Source of the DNA: an uncultured Prevotellaceae bacterium
Lineage (GTDB): Bacteria > Bacteroidota > Bacteroidia > Bacteroidales > Bacteroidaceae
Assembly: GCA_902774815.1 (NCBI GenBank)
Contig: CACYJV010000015.1
Coordinates: 24,225-88,224, forward strand
Reading direction: 5' to 3'
DNA: 64,000 nucleotides
In this document: positions 1 to 8,279 of the stretch, in pieces
How positions within the stretch are numbered: the first letter of the stretch is position 1
Layout: each line of letters opens with the position of its first letter
Notes under the pieces: model-generated
The model's database searches: none
What the model was told of the DNA's origin: nothing
Seen by the model: the letters and a program-made list of their open reading frames with translations, nothing else
Program-made: the position numbers and the translations under genes

Positions 1-363
1 TCGAACATCGGCAAGGTCAACACGACCATCCCCATTCATGTCCTTCACTTCTATAATCTCTACCTTATAGGCTACTTTCTTTTCTTTCCCTTCCTCGTCA
101 ATAGCGAAAAGGGGCAATTCCTGTCCTACGACGGGTGAACCATTATAGCAAGTAGCAATGAGTTTCTTCAATCCAAACGCATTGAAGTTATTAGCAAAAT
201 ACTTGAAGAAATTGCTTTCGTATGGATCATCGCAATTACAAAGGATAGTTTTTCCGCGAAAGTGTTGACGGTAATGTCTTAATTCATTTTCGATGTCGGC
301 GAGCTGCGTATAGAACTCGTCTTTCTTTGCAACTTTTGCTTTGTCTAAATTTCTTTTAGCCAT
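1..363 (-). CDS. EcoRI-type adenine-specific DNA methyltransferase (N-terminal part, cut by window edge)
   Basis: The reverse strand from the ATG at 363 reads without a stop through base 1, giving the first 121 residues; the C-terminal part lies outside the window. The start (MAKRNLDKAK, then KKDEFYTQLADIE) and the block FRGKTILCNCDDPYESNFF match what I remember of the EcoRI-methylase family, which methylates adenine in a restriction site using S-adenosylmethionine. The segment near the cut edge, DMNGDGRVDLADVR, looks like an EF-hand or dockerin loop; I believe family members carry a similar NGDG stretch, so I do not read it as a dockerin. No matching endonuclease gene is visible to the right. 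It is AT-richer than the catabolic genes further along, in keeping with an acquired island. Its transcript probably has a leader of about 300 bases (see the leader feature). Confidence 0.8.
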   Translation of the reverse strand, partial: MAKRNLDKAKVAKKDEFYTQLADIENELRHYRQHFRGKTILCNCDDPYESNFFKYFANNFNAFGLKKLIATCYNGSPVVGQELPLFAIDEEGKEKKVAYKVEIIEVKDMNGDGRVDLADVR

Positions 364-421
364 AATAGATTGATAGTTTTCGTTTTGTCTGCACCCAACT
401 ATCAATCACGCCACTGAACAC

Positions 422-543
422 AAAAAAGGCGTGATGCACCTTTTGCGTCCAGCTTGGAGGCAGCCTCGGATGGAAACCTCCGCAATCTTTTACAAGTATG
501 CACCACGCCGAAGCGTGAATGCATTCCTATATACAAGATTGCG
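422..543 (-). promoter_or_regulatory. Structured leader with terminator and competing hairpin, upstream of the methyltransferase gene
   Basis: On the minus strand, the arm at 498-509 can pair with 428-439 (twelve pairs counting G-U) and is followed directly by a run of six T (422-427), a textbook intrinsic terminator; inside it 443-447 pairs with 481-485 and 456-460 with 477-481. The same arm at 498-509 can instead pair with 513-524 around a four-base loop (cacgc/gcgtg), extended by a nine-base perfect stem 481-489 with 535-543. The two folds cannot form together, which is the layout of an attenuator or riboswitch expression platform. I do not know the ligand or a named RNA family. Function is inference; the pairings are seen. 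Confidence 0.55.
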
Positions 544-680
544 AGAGATGCCCATACGAGCGTCTTATCACATATTATCTCTGTGCGTTTTTTATTTCCA
601 ATAAGTTTCCGAGGCTTTTGGCTGAACGCGAAATAATAGCGAATGCTTTAAGTAGTCCGGATTTCTCCCCGAACCGATTG

Positions 681-688
681 CAAAGGTA
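681..688 (-). promoter_or_regulatory. Bacteroidota -7 box (TACCTTTG) for the methyltransferase leader
   Basis: On the minus strand 688-681 reads TACCTTTG, a perfect TAnnTTTG box. A -33 TTG at the ideal distance is not clear (nearest is about 24 bases upstream). If used, transcription would start near 674 and the leader would be about 310 bases. Confidence 0.4.
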
Positions 689-876
689 AGAAATTATTTT
701 TGAATCGAAGAACAAAACACGCTCGAAAAGTGGTTTTCTTCAAGAAAAGTGTGGTTATTGGTGGATTGCCATGCCAAGGCAGTCGGTATTATACCCTCTT
801 TTTCCGTATAATACCGAACGGCTGCACCACGAAAACGAGAAATGCGTTAAAACTTTAATAATCTTCATTCCATTTC

Positions 877-907
877 TTGCATAGATGCGTTATTCTTCGT
901 ACCTTTG
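877..907 (+). promoter_or_regulatory. Bacteroidota promoter for the ImmA/IrrE-type gene
   Basis: TTG at 877-879, 20 bases, then TACCTTTG at 900-907: a full match to the -33/-7 consensus of the Bacteroidota primary sigma factor. The downstream ATG at 934 would have a leader of about 20 bases. Confidence 0.75.
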
Positions 908-933
908 GGGGATAAAAAGGATTGCTCTATGCC

Positions 934-2592
934 ATGATAATAAAAACATTTGCAGACATAAGGGATATTGATGTTGAATTGGCGGATTTCTTTCTTCGCC
1001 CAGAGGAGGCTGTGCATTGGATAAACAAGGTGAACAACGAGATAAAGGAATGGATTTCCAAGAGAAACAAAGGACATTGGGAGATTGTGAAATATGCCAC
1101 GGAGAAGCGCGGTATCCTTGGGAAACGAAAAAAGAACGGCGACATAGCTAAACTGACTCGGAAAGAGTTTGCCAAGGTTCTCATCACGTTTTGCCCCGAA
1201 GCCCTGAATGAGGATGAGACGGAAAGCAAATTGGTCAGTAGTATGGAGCACTACATCATGGAAAATGCCTATAGGCTTGGTCCTTCGGGTACTTCCCTGG
1301 CTCGTGTGAGGGAGGTGGAGGCTTTATTGGACAGCCATCAGATGGAAGAAGATGAAGCCGACGACGAACCTCCTTCGATGGTCGACCTGATGTCTTATTT
1401 TCTTAAAAAGGAAATCCGTGATGAAGGCAGTCATCATGGAGGCCGGAGTTCTGCCCTGTTTTTCAGGAAACAGTATGGCAACGGCATCCCTGCTCTTTCT
1501 GTTGAGACATACCTGTCGGACGACTTACGCAAGAAGCAATTGTATTCTGGCGTTGAAGCCTACGAGTTTGTGGAAGAAGAGCTGACACCGTCCAAGTTGT
1601 ATGAACTCATCGGCAAGTATAATAGCGTGACCAAGCTAAGGCTGTTTGTGGTTTCCCTCATGGGATTACGTCCCGATGTCTGCCATTTGGCGCGAGCGAA
1701 CAATGTGGGCTACGTCAGGCTGAATCCTTCTCATAATCCTGAAAAACCGGAGTACATCCTGCCGCGTTCTGTTGATAATTACGACAAAAAGAGGCAGGCG
1801 CAAGACGTTCTCTTTGGAATCGCCGCAATGACTTCGCCTATACTGATTATGGATGCCGACAACATCACCACGTCGCTTGCCGATGTGCTGTCGAAACATG
1901 GCGTTGCCGTTCAATCTAACATCATGCTGGAAGTCCCATACCTGGAGAAAAAGGCGATAGAATCAATGGCAAACCGATTGTCGGAACCGTTTGTAGAGGG
2001 TTGCCTTGACATTTATCGTTCGTGGGATGCGAATCTGAGTTGTTCGGTAGACCCGTTTGCCATTGCTCATGACAAAGGCTTAGCGTATGAGACGAGCCAT
2101 CTGAGTGACAATCTGACGTTAGGGAGACTCGACGTCGCGAAGCGCCAAGTCACACTTAATTCATCAGGCCTGAGCAACTACAATCGCTATCGTTTTACAA
2201 TGGCTCACGAGTTGGGGCACTTTCTCCTACATGTCCCCTTGTACAAACGTTGCGGAGAGGTTTCACTTCAGGAATCCGACAAGACGCTCACGTCAACTAA
2301 AAACATAACAGATTTTCAGCAGCGCCGTCTGGAGTATCAGGCCAATCTTTTTGCCTCGTACCTGCTGATGCCCAAGAAGCTGGTATGCGCTCTCTATGGA
2401 CATTTCTATGAGATGTACGTGCATCAGCGCTATGGCGACCCCCTACAGGCCTTATATTATAATCCCCGGCAACCCGAGACGATACCTTCTTACCATCATG
2501 TGGTCATGAACATGGCTCGTGCCTTGAAGGTATCGCAAGAAGCACTGGTCATCAGGCTAAAGTCGCTCCATCTGCTAAAAATGCCTGACTGA
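934..2592 (+). CDS. Large ImmA/IrrE-family (DUF955) metallopeptidase with unassigned N-terminal half
   Basis: 552 residues from the ATG at 934; the frame is open from a TTG at 922, but 934 sits better behind the promoter. The C-terminal domain has the zinc site HELGH at residues 425-429 (in FTMAHELGHFLLH) and the downstream glutamate in LEYQANLFASYLLMP near residue 467, as in the ImmA/IrrE family, whose members cleave repressors or sense damage. The first 380 residues are not a plain helix-turn-helix as in short ImmA proteins. Around residues 230-280 a strand-helix-strand stretch (KLRLFVVSLMGLRPDVCHLA...VGYVRLNP) resembles the second half of a Mrr/PD-(D/E)xK nuclease core, but I cannot place catalytic acids, so nuclease activity is only a guess. 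It is divergent from the methyltransferase gene and has its own promoter and terminator. Cytoplasmic, no signal peptide. Confidence 0.72.
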   Translation: MIIKTFADIRDIDVELADFFLRPEEAVHWINKVNNEIKEWISKRNKGHWEIVKYATEKRGILGKRKKNGDIAKLTRKEFAKVLITFCPEALNEDETESKLVSSMEHYIMENAYRLGPSGTSLARVREVEALLDSHQMEEDEADDEPPSMVDLMSYFLKKEIRDEGSHHGGRSSALFFRKQYGNGIPALSVETYLSDDLRKKQLYSGVEAYEFVEEELTPSKLYELIGKYNSVTKLRLFVVSLMGLRPDVCHLARANNVGYVRLNPSHNPEKPEYILPRSVDNYDKKRQAQDVLFGIAAMTSPILIMDADNITTSLADVLSKHGVAVQSNIMLEVPYLEKKAIESMANRLSEPFVEGCLDIYRSWDANLSCSVDPFAIAHDKGLAYETSHLSDNLTLGRLDVAKRQVTLNSSGLSNYNRYRFTMAHELGHFLLHVPLYKRCGEVSLQESDKTLTSTKNITDFQQRRLEYQANLFASYLLMPKKLVCALYGHFYEMYVHQRYGDPLQALYYNPRQPETIPSYHHVVMNMARALKVSQEALVIRLKSLHLLKMPD

Positions 2593-2628
2593 CGCGGCTG
2601 TTTTTTACAACAATTCTTTCAGTTTTGC

Positions 2629-2660
2629 AAACTGAATCCTATTGGCGGGATTCAGTTTTT
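2629..2660 (+). terminator. Rho-independent terminator after the ImmA/IrrE-type gene
   Basis: Perfect 11-base stem 2629-2639 with 2648-2658 (aaactgaatcc / ggattcagttt), eight-base loop, ending in a run of T. Confidence 0.8.
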
Positions 2661-2669
2661 ATATTTCCC

Positions 2670-2700
2670 TTGACAATCAGGATTTCATTCCCTACCTTTG
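2670..2700 (+). promoter_or_regulatory. Bacteroidota promoter for the VirE-N/DUF3987 pair
   Basis: TTG at 2670-2672, 20-base spacer, TACCTTTG at 2693-2700. The leader to the ATG at 2827 is about 120 bases and holds no clear structure. Confidence 0.75.
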
Positions 2701-2826
2701 CTCCCAGAATTCGACTCCCTCGGCATTCACTGAGCACGGGCCGCGGGGACGGACAAGATGAAATCGGAAACCGCTATGTCAGATGTCCGTCAGTGCAAGC
2801 GTGTAAACCTCATACAATAAAAACAT

Positions 2827-3453
2827 ATGAATCGTATGAAGGAAACCACAACAAATCAAGTGCCTCAGGCAGCGTGGAATGCTGCCGAGGCAAGGATGAG
2901 CTTCTTCCGCAGGCCCATCAGCAACAAATGGCCCACGGCCGAACCCGTGACGCTGGCCTGGGTGTACGACTATCTGTGCAGCCCGAAGGCGATACCGGAG
3001 ACGTACGAGCTGCAACGTCTGGAGAACCACGACGAGGCACGAGCGTGGAAGCAGGAGCATTTTGACTACATCACTCCGTCGGGGGTGTTTGGCTACTGTT
3101 CCGACCAGAACCTCGTGCTGCACTCGCAGCTGCTGTGCATAGACCTTGACGAACTGGGCGAGCTGGTTGAGAAATACTTCGACAGCCTTTTGGCCGACCC
3201 CATGTTCGAGACGTTGCTGCTTTTCCGCTCGCCCAGCGGGCACGGACTGAAGTGGTTCGTCCACATCGACCTCGGGCGCTGCGACCACCGTACGTGGTTC
3301 CGCGCCGTACGCAACTACCTGATGGCGACCTACGGGCTCAGGGCCGAGCAGGTCGACGTGCATTGCGGCAACCCCTCGCGCGCCTGTTTCCTTGGGCACG
3401 ACCCGCAGGCTTTTTTGAATCCAAAACTGATTGTCAAATCCAAAAGTATTTAA
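2827..3453 (+). CDS. VirE N-terminal / BT4734-like domain protein (primase-like)
   Basis: 208 residues. The core LLCIDLDELGEL (about residues 99-110), followed by LLLFRSPSGHGLKWFVHID and later VDVHCGNPSRACFLGHDP, matches the VirE-N/BT4734 domain that I know from Bacteroidota mobile islands, where it sits before a DUF3987 gene. The fold is thought to be primase-related, suggesting a role in replication of a mobile element, but this is not shown for this protein. It lies six bases before the next gene, so the two are surely co-transcribed. The ATG at 2836 (MKETTTNQ) is an alternative start. Usual neighbours of the pair in prophage-like islands (HU-like protein, amidase) are absent. Confidence 0.75.
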   Translation: MNRMKETTTNQVPQAAWNAAEARMSFFRRPISNKWPTAEPVTLAWVYDYLCSPKAIPETYELQRLENHDEARAWKQEHFDYITPSGVFGYCSDQNLVLHSQLLCIDLDELGELVEKYFDSLLADPMFETLLLFRSPSGHGLKWFVHIDLGRCDHRTWFRAVRNYLMATYGLRAEQVDVHCGNPSRACFLGHDPQAFLNPKLIVKSKSI

Positions 3454-3459
3454 TAAGAA

Positions 3460-5439
3460 ATGAACAATATCAACAATTTTGACCCGCTGGCCTGGGCCGG
3501 CATGGACGGCAACACGAATACTGCCGCTAACGAGAACGCACAGGATACGACCGTGCACAGTCAGACGAACGCTTCTGCCGACGAACTGGCAAAGGCCTTG
3601 GCCGTAGGCGATGAGCTGATGGCCCGTGGTGCCAACATTGCCGAGAGTTACGACGACTACCTGCGTCTGGGGTTTGCCCTGGCGCAGGGACTCGGGCCCG
3701 ACGGCCGCGAACTCTACCACCGCCTGTGCTCGCAAAGCACTAAATATAGCGAGGCCGAGTGCGAGAAGAAGTGGCAGCAATGCCTGAAGACCTCCGACGG
3801 GCGCGTCACCCTGGCCACCTACTACCAGATGGCCAATCAGGCGGGCGTAGATTTGGGTGCCGTCAACAGGCAGTTCGTGCCACTTGTGCCATCGTGCCAC
3901 GGCCCTGCACAGCATGGGAACGACGGCGGCAGTAGCTGTGCATCAATGATTTATTATTCTGATAATCAATCTGTTAAACAACAAAACAACATCTCCGCCA
4001 TGCAGCGAGCAACATCCACGCAGAGCCGTGGCACGATGGCACAAGTGGCACAAACGCCATCGGGACAGGAGGCGAGCCATCTGGTCGGGCCTACCTTTAG
4101 CGGCATGCTCAATCCTGACAGCCTACCTCCGCTCCTGCGCGATGCCATGATGACTCAGGACTCGGCAGAGGGGCGCGACATGGTCGTCCTGGCTATGCTC
4201 ACGTTGGCTTCGGGGTTCATGCACAACGTCAAGGCGGTTTACGACAAGCGAGTGGTTTATCCGCCATTCTATCTCTTTGTCGTTGCCCCTACGGGGTCCG
4301 ACAAGGGCATGCTGCCGGCTTGTCTCGCTTTGGTGGAACCTGTCGCCAACGAAATACGTAGCTCGAACGAGGCCGAACGCTGTCAGTACAGGGTGGACAA
4401 AGCAAAGTACGACGCACTCGACCGCAAGCAGAAAGCTACGGCAACAGAACCGGAAGAGCCGCCTTTCCGCTCGGCCATCATTCCCGTCAACGCCTCAGCA
4501 ACAGCCTTTTATCAAGACTTGGCAGCCAACAACGGATGGGGAGCAGTCTTCGAGACGGAGGCTGACACCATGACTCAAACCATCAAGCAAGACTACGGCG
4601 ACTACACGAGCGGACTCCGGAAGGCTTTCCACCACGAACCGATAGAATACAGCCGCCGCAGGGACAGCGAGCACGTCTACATCGCTGAGCCGAAACTCTC
4701 GGCACTGATAACGTGCACGCCCGGGCAGGTGCCGCTGATGCTCTCGCCGCAAAACACCGAGAACGGACTCGCCAATCGATTCCTGTTCTATCTGCAGGCT
4801 GGCCGCCACCAATGGCGTAACGTTTTCGAAGATTGCGAAAAGTCGCTCAAGGAACAACTGGCACCACTGGGGCAGCGCTTCCTCCGACTGTATCACGAGA
4901 TGGAGGCCAAGGGACCGGGCAAGCTGGTCTTCACTTTCAACGAAGAACAAAAGCAAAACTTCAATGCCTTCTTCGCACCGCTCTACAACGAGCAGACGGG
5001 ACTCTTCGGCGACGAACTCGATGCTTTTGTCAAGCGACTCGGACTGGTCACCTTCCGCATTGCCATGGTGCTCACCCTTCTTCGGCGGGCCAGCCAGCAA
5101 CCTTGTTTCAGCCCTCTCGACGAACCGCTGGTCTGCAACGATACCGATTTCGAAACGGCCATCACAATCGCCGATTGCCTTATCAGCCATACCGTGCAGG
5201 TTTATTCCCATTTGCTGCCACACAATCAGCTGATCATGAGCAGCAACGGACGTGCCATGACACAACCCGAACAGGCATTCTGGCAAGAACTACCCCAAAA
5301 GTTCACGACGGCAGAGTTCATAGAGACGGCTCAAAGCATGGGCATCCCTGAACGTACGGCAAAGCGCTATGTGGGCAGCTTCTACACAGAGTTCAACCTC
5401 CTCATCAGGGTCCAACGCGGGCATTATGTCAAGAAATAA
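3460..5439 (+). CDS. PriCT-2 and DUF3987 domain protein (mobile-element replication helicase/primase-like)
   Basis: 659 residues. Residues about 45-125 (DYLRLGFALAQGLG...EAECEKKWQQCL...LATYYQMANQAGVDL) fit the primase C-terminal PriCT-2 domain. Residues about 200-600 fit DUF3987, with a degenerate P-loop FVVAPTGSDKGML, the block GWGAVFETEADTMTQTI and the NGLANRFLFY segment typical of it. Family members are usually in prophages and integrative elements and are presumed ATPases acting in replication; the GK of a true Walker A is replaced by DKG here, so ATP hydrolysis is uncertain. A C-terminal winged-helix-like part (about 600-655) may bind DNA. Co-transcribed with the VirE-N gene; nothing else of a conjugative or phage module follows. 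Confidence 0.75.
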   Translation: MNNINNFDPLAWAGMDGNTNTAANENAQDTTVHSQTNASADELAKALAVGDELMARGANIAESYDDYLRLGFALAQGLGPDGRELYHRLCSQSTKYSEAECEKKWQQCLKTSDGRVTLATYYQMANQAGVDLGAVNRQFVPLVPSCHGPAQHGNDGGSSCASMIYYSDNQSVKQQNNISAMQRATSTQSRGTMAQVAQTPSGQEASHLVGPTFSGMLNPDSLPPLLRDAMMTQDSAEGRDMVVLAMLTLASGFMHNVKAVYDKRVVYPPFYLFVVAPTGSDKGMLPACLALVEPVANEIRSSNEAERCQYRVDKAKYDALDRKQKATATEPEEPPFRSAIIPVNASATAFYQDLAANNGWGAVFETEADTMTQTIKQDYGDYTSGLRKAFHHEPIEYSRRRDSEHVYIAEPKLSALITCTPGQVPLMLSPQNTENGLANRFLFYLQAGRHQWRNVFEDCEKSLKEQLAPLGQRFLRLYHEMEAKGPGKLVFTFNEEQKQNFNAFFAPLYNEQTGLFGDELDAFVKRLGLVTFRIAMVLTLLRRASQQPCFSPLDEPLVCNDTDFETAITIADCLISHTVQVYSHLLPHNQLIMSSNGRAMTQPEQAFWQELPQKFTTAEFIETAQSMGIPERTAKRYVGSFYTEFNLLIRVQRGHYVKK

Positions 5440-5502
5440 TATTACTCTACGCAAGCGTCCCTATGGGCCGAGCGGGCACAGAATCGGCCCAAAGGGGCGT
5501 CT

Positions 5503-5603
5503 CCCACATGTAGGGGCAGACCCCCGTGTCTGCCCGTGTATCGGCGGTTTCCCTGCGGTTTGTGCATGGCGGGCAGACACGGGGGTCTGCCCCTACACGT
5601 GGG
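5503..5603. repeat. Inverted pair of the GTAGGGGCAGAC palindromic repeat
   Basis: Copy 5503-5536 (cacatgTAGGGGCAGACCCCC...) and its reverse complement at 5570-5603 flank a 33-base spacer. Each copy is itself near-palindromic (GGGCAGACACGGGGGTCTGCCC). The same unit recurs at 12746-12918, 18113-18145 and 25208-25242. The gene-free stretch 5440-5897 holds this pair, the tandem repeat at 5647-5748 and the promoter at 5822. Confidence 0.85.
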
Positions 5604-5646
5604 TGGTATTATTCCACAAGAGGGATGGTTTATGGTGGTGATGCAT

Positions 5647-5748
5647 TGCTTTACGGGTGCTATGGCAGTGCTTTACAGGGTATAAACGCACTGCTCTACA
5701 GGGTATAAACGCACCGCTTTACAGGGGGGAAAGAGCACCGCTTTGCGG
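5647..5748. repeat. Imperfect tandem repeat, about 23-base unit, 4.4 copies
   Basis: Units at 5647-5668, 5669-5691, 5692-5714, 5715-5738 and a partial at 5739-5748, each built on tgctttacagggtataaacg. No reading frame is supported through it. Confidence 0.8.
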
Positions 5749-5821
5749 ACCATCCATTCACTTTACGCGCGTCCGACGCAAAAAAACATTCAAAAATGTG
5801 CGGACTTGTTAAAAAATTTTG

Positions 5822-5829
5822 TATTTTTG
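5822..5829 (+). promoter_or_regulatory. -7 box TATTTTTG before the sugar-oxidation operon
   Basis: Perfect TAnnTTTG box 69 bases before the ATG at 5898. No TTG lies at the ideal -33 distance, so an activator may be needed. Confidence 0.5.
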
Positions 5830-5897
5830 TGCCATGACTTTCAGCAAAAACTATTAACACATCTATTATTACTAACAATTTAATTTTTTCCTTACTT

Positions 5898-7394
5898 ATG
5901 GCTGACATTTCAAGACGAGATTTTTTGAAGAAGGGAAGTGCCGCATTAGCAGGAATGATCGCCACCCCGACCATTCTCCAGGCATCTGTACTGAACGACC
6001 TGGCTGAGAAAAAGAAGAAGACAGGCAAGAAGCCGGGCGACGGCAAGCTCAACATCCTCGGCGTGGGCATCGGAGGTCGTGGAGCCGCCAATCTGGCCGC
6101 TATGGAGACCGAGAACATCATCGGCCTGTGCGACTGCGACTGGAAGTATGCCAAGCACGTCTTCGAGAAGTACCCGCAGGCCAAGGCCTACAGCGACTAC
6201 CGCAAGATGTTCGACGAGCTGCTCGACAAGGCCGATGCCGTGATGATAGCCACGGCCGACCACACGCATGCCGTCATCGCTGCCGAGGCGATTGCCGCCG
6301 GCAAGCACGTCTATCTGGAGAAACCCATGACGCTCTACGCCTATGAGAGCCGACTGCTCACGAAGCTGGCCGAGAAGTACAAGGTGGCCACGCAACAGGG
6401 CAACCAGGGAGCTTCGAGCGAAGGTACGCGCAAGGCGCTGAACTGGCTTTGGAATGGCGAAATCGGCGAGGTGACGCGCATCGAGGCATTCACCAACCGA
6501 CCCATCTGGCCGCAGGGCATGGCTGCACCTACCGACAAGCCCGCCATCCCGAGCACGATGAACTGGGATGCCTTCATCGGACCGGCAAAGTATCGCGACT
6601 ATCACCCGTCGTACACGCCGTGGAACTTCCGCGGGTGGTGGGACTTCGGCTCTGGTGCCCTCGGCGACATGGCCAACCACATTCTGCAAGTGGCCTTCAA
6701 AGGTCTGCATCTGGCCAATCCGACCGACGTCATCGGCAGTTCGACGATGCTCATGACCGATGCCTGCCCGACGGCCCAGAAGATTACCTTCCGCTTCCCT
6801 GCCCGACCGAACCTGCCCCGCCTGGCACTGCCCGAGTGCGAGCTGACCTGGTATGATGGCGGACTGCGCCCGAACCTGCCGTTCAACATCCCCGCAGGCA
6901 AGAAGTTCGACGGCGACGGAGCCACCGTTTTCTACGGCACGAAGGACATCATGGTCGTAGGCACATACGGCCGCGACCCGTTCCTCGTTTCCGGCCGCAA
7001 CCCGCAGGTGCCTGAACTCGAGCGGGTGGTGACGCTGAGCCATCAGCAGGACTGGATACGCGCGTGCAAGGAATCGCCCGAGACGCGCGTGAAATCGGCT
7101 GCCGACTTCAGCTACTCAGGCCCGATGAACGAGGTCATCGTCATGGGTGTGGCTGCCGTCCGACTGCAAGAGCTCAACCAGTGGCTCCATTGGGATGCCG
7201 AGCAGATGCGCTTCACCAACATCCCTGCCGACGCCAAGATTCGCGCGGTCATCGAAGACCGTTTCAACATCAAGGACGGACATCCGACGTTCGACCGAAA
7301 GTACAGCGAGCCCATCGATGCCAACGAATATGCGCAGAGCCTCATCATTCCGAAATACTACAACGGCTACAAGCTGCCCGACATGCCCAAATAA
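5898..7394 (+). CDS. Gfo/Idh/MocA family oxidoreductase with Tat signal
   Basis: 498 residues. The N-terminus ISRRDFLKKGSAALAGMIA is a twin-arginine signal, so the folded, cofactor-loaded protein is probably exported to the periplasm. The Rossmann motif GVGIGGRGAAN follows (about residues 55-65), then the family's EKP motif in VYLEKPM (about 139-142). Family members oxidise or reduce sugars with tightly bound NAD(P). The C-terminal half has the usual beta-sheet domain (GWWDFGSGALGDMANHI). It heads a set of DUF1080 and TIM-barrel genes; by analogy with reported Bacteroides 3-keto-glycoside clusters, I infer that it oxidises the C3 hydroxyl of a glycoside. Gap to the next gene is 24 bases. Confidence 0.85.
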   Translation: MADISRRDFLKKGSAALAGMIATPTILQASVLNDLAEKKKKTGKKPGDGKLNILGVGIGGRGAANLAAMETENIIGLCDCDWKYAKHVFEKYPQAKAYSDYRKMFDELLDKADAVMIATADHTHAVIAAEAIAAGKHVYLEKPMTLYAYESRLLTKLAEKYKVATQQGNQGASSEGTRKALNWLWNGEIGEVTRIEAFTNRPIWPQGMAAPTDKPAIPSTMNWDAFIGPAKYRDYHPSYTPWNFRGWWDFGSGALGDMANHILQVAFKGLHLANPTDVIGSSTMLMTDACPTAQKITFRFPARPNLPRLALPECELTWYDGGLRPNLPFNIPAGKKFDGDGATVFYGTKDIMVVGTYGRDPFLVSGRNPQVPELERVVTLSHQQDWIRACKESPETRVKSAADFSYSGPMNEVIVMGVAAVRLQELNQWLHWDAEQMRFTNIPADAKIRAVIEDRFNIKDGHPTFDRKYSEPIDANEYAQSLIIPKYYNGYKLPDMPK

Positions 7395-7418
7395 CGACAA
7401 ACGAAGAATGGAGACATC

Positions 7419-8219
7419 ATGAAGAAAATAGTGATACTGCTGGCCGTTGCGCTGATGGGTTTCTCCACGGCGACAATGGCAAAGAAAAAGACGCTGAAGG
7501 TCTCGACCGAACTGAAGGGAGCCGAGACGAAGAAACTGAGCTTCGAGGTGGACAAGGATGGCTTCATCCGCATCTTCGACGGCAAGACCACACAAGGCTG
7601 GCGCAGCTATGGCAAGGATTATCTGGCCCCGCGCTGGACGGTCGACGACGGCTGCCTGCACTTCAAGCGCGGTCAGGGCGAGGGCGGCGACATCATCTTC
7701 GCCCATAAGTTCAAGAACTTCATCCTCGAGATGGAATGGAAAATCCAGAAGGGCGGCAACTCGGGCATCTTCTACCTGGGGCAAGAGGTGGCGCGGCCCG
7801 ACGGCGGCATGGAACCCATCTACATCTCGGCTCCCGAGTGTCAGGTGCTCGACAACGAAAACCACCCCGATGCCAAACTGGGTGTCGATGGCAACCGCAA
7901 GTCGTCGTCGCTCTACGACATGATTCCAGCCAAGCCGCAGAACGCCAATCCCTGGGGGCAGTGGAACAAGGTGAAGATCGTGGTGAAAGACGGCAAGGTG
8001 GAGCATTGGCAGAACGACGTGCTGGTGCTCAGCTACGAGCTTTGGACGCCCGAATGGACGCAGATGCTGCAGCAGAGCAAGTTCTCGGAGAAGGCCTGGC
8101 CTGCCGCTTTCCAACTGCTGAACAACTGTGGCGGCGACAAGCACGAAGGACTCATCGGCATGCAGGACCATGGCGACGAGGTGTGGTACCGCAACATCCG
8201 CGTGAAGGTACTGAAGTGA
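7419..8219 (+). CDS. Secreted DUF1080 protein (3-keto-disaccharide hydrolase-like)
   Basis: 266 residues. Signal peptide MKKIVILLAVALMGFSTATMA, then a single DUF1080 lectin-like jelly-roll domain: FIRIFDGKTTQGW, GGNSGIFYLGQE, ECQVLDNENHPDA, LYDMIPAK and the C-terminal GGDKHEGLIGMQDHGDEVWYRN. DUF1080 enzymes have been reported to cleave or hydrate 3-keto-glycosides made by a Gfo/Idh/MocA partner, which is the gene directly upstream. Ordinary length for the family. Periplasmic or outer-membrane exposed. Paralogue of the next gene; about half the residues appear shared by eye. Confidence 0.85.
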   Translation: MKKIVILLAVALMGFSTATMAKKKTLKVSTELKGAETKKLSFEVDKDGFIRIFDGKTTQGWRSYGKDYLAPRWTVDDGCLHFKRGQGEGGDIIFAHKFKNFILEMEWKIQKGGNSGIFYLGQEVARPDGGMEPIYISAPECQVLDNENHPDAKLGVDGNRKSSSLYDMIPAKPQNANPWGQWNKVKIVVKDGKVEHWQNDVLVLSYELWTPEWTQMLQQSKFSEKAWPAAFQLLNNCGGDKHEGLIGMQDHGDEVWYRNIRVKVLK

Positions 8220-8279
8220 TGCCAGGGGGCGGGGCGAGCGATGCCACATTCATTCAACTATCGGAAGTTAATGAAGTCA

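Noticed and set aside
1-60. Dockerin-like DMNGDGRVDLADVR in the methyltransferase
   Set aside because: Single motif within a methyltransferase frame; I believe family members carry a similar loop, and there is no second dockerin repeat in view.
454-636. 60-codon frame in the leader of the methyltransferase gene
   Set aside because: Lies across the terminator/hairpin structure and has no ribosome site; better explained as RNA structure.
2779-3915. 378-codon minus-strand frame over the VirE-N and DUF3987 genes
   Set aside because: Shadow; crosses two real genes and has no homology I recognise.
5647-5748. Tandem 23-base repeats as a CRISPR array
   Set aside because: Units abut with no spacers and no cas genes are near; it is a plain tandem repeat.
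5946-7043. 365-codon minus-strand frame over the Gfo/Idh/MocA gene
   Set aside because: Shadow frame caused by G/C-rich third positions; opposite strand has signal peptide and family motifs.
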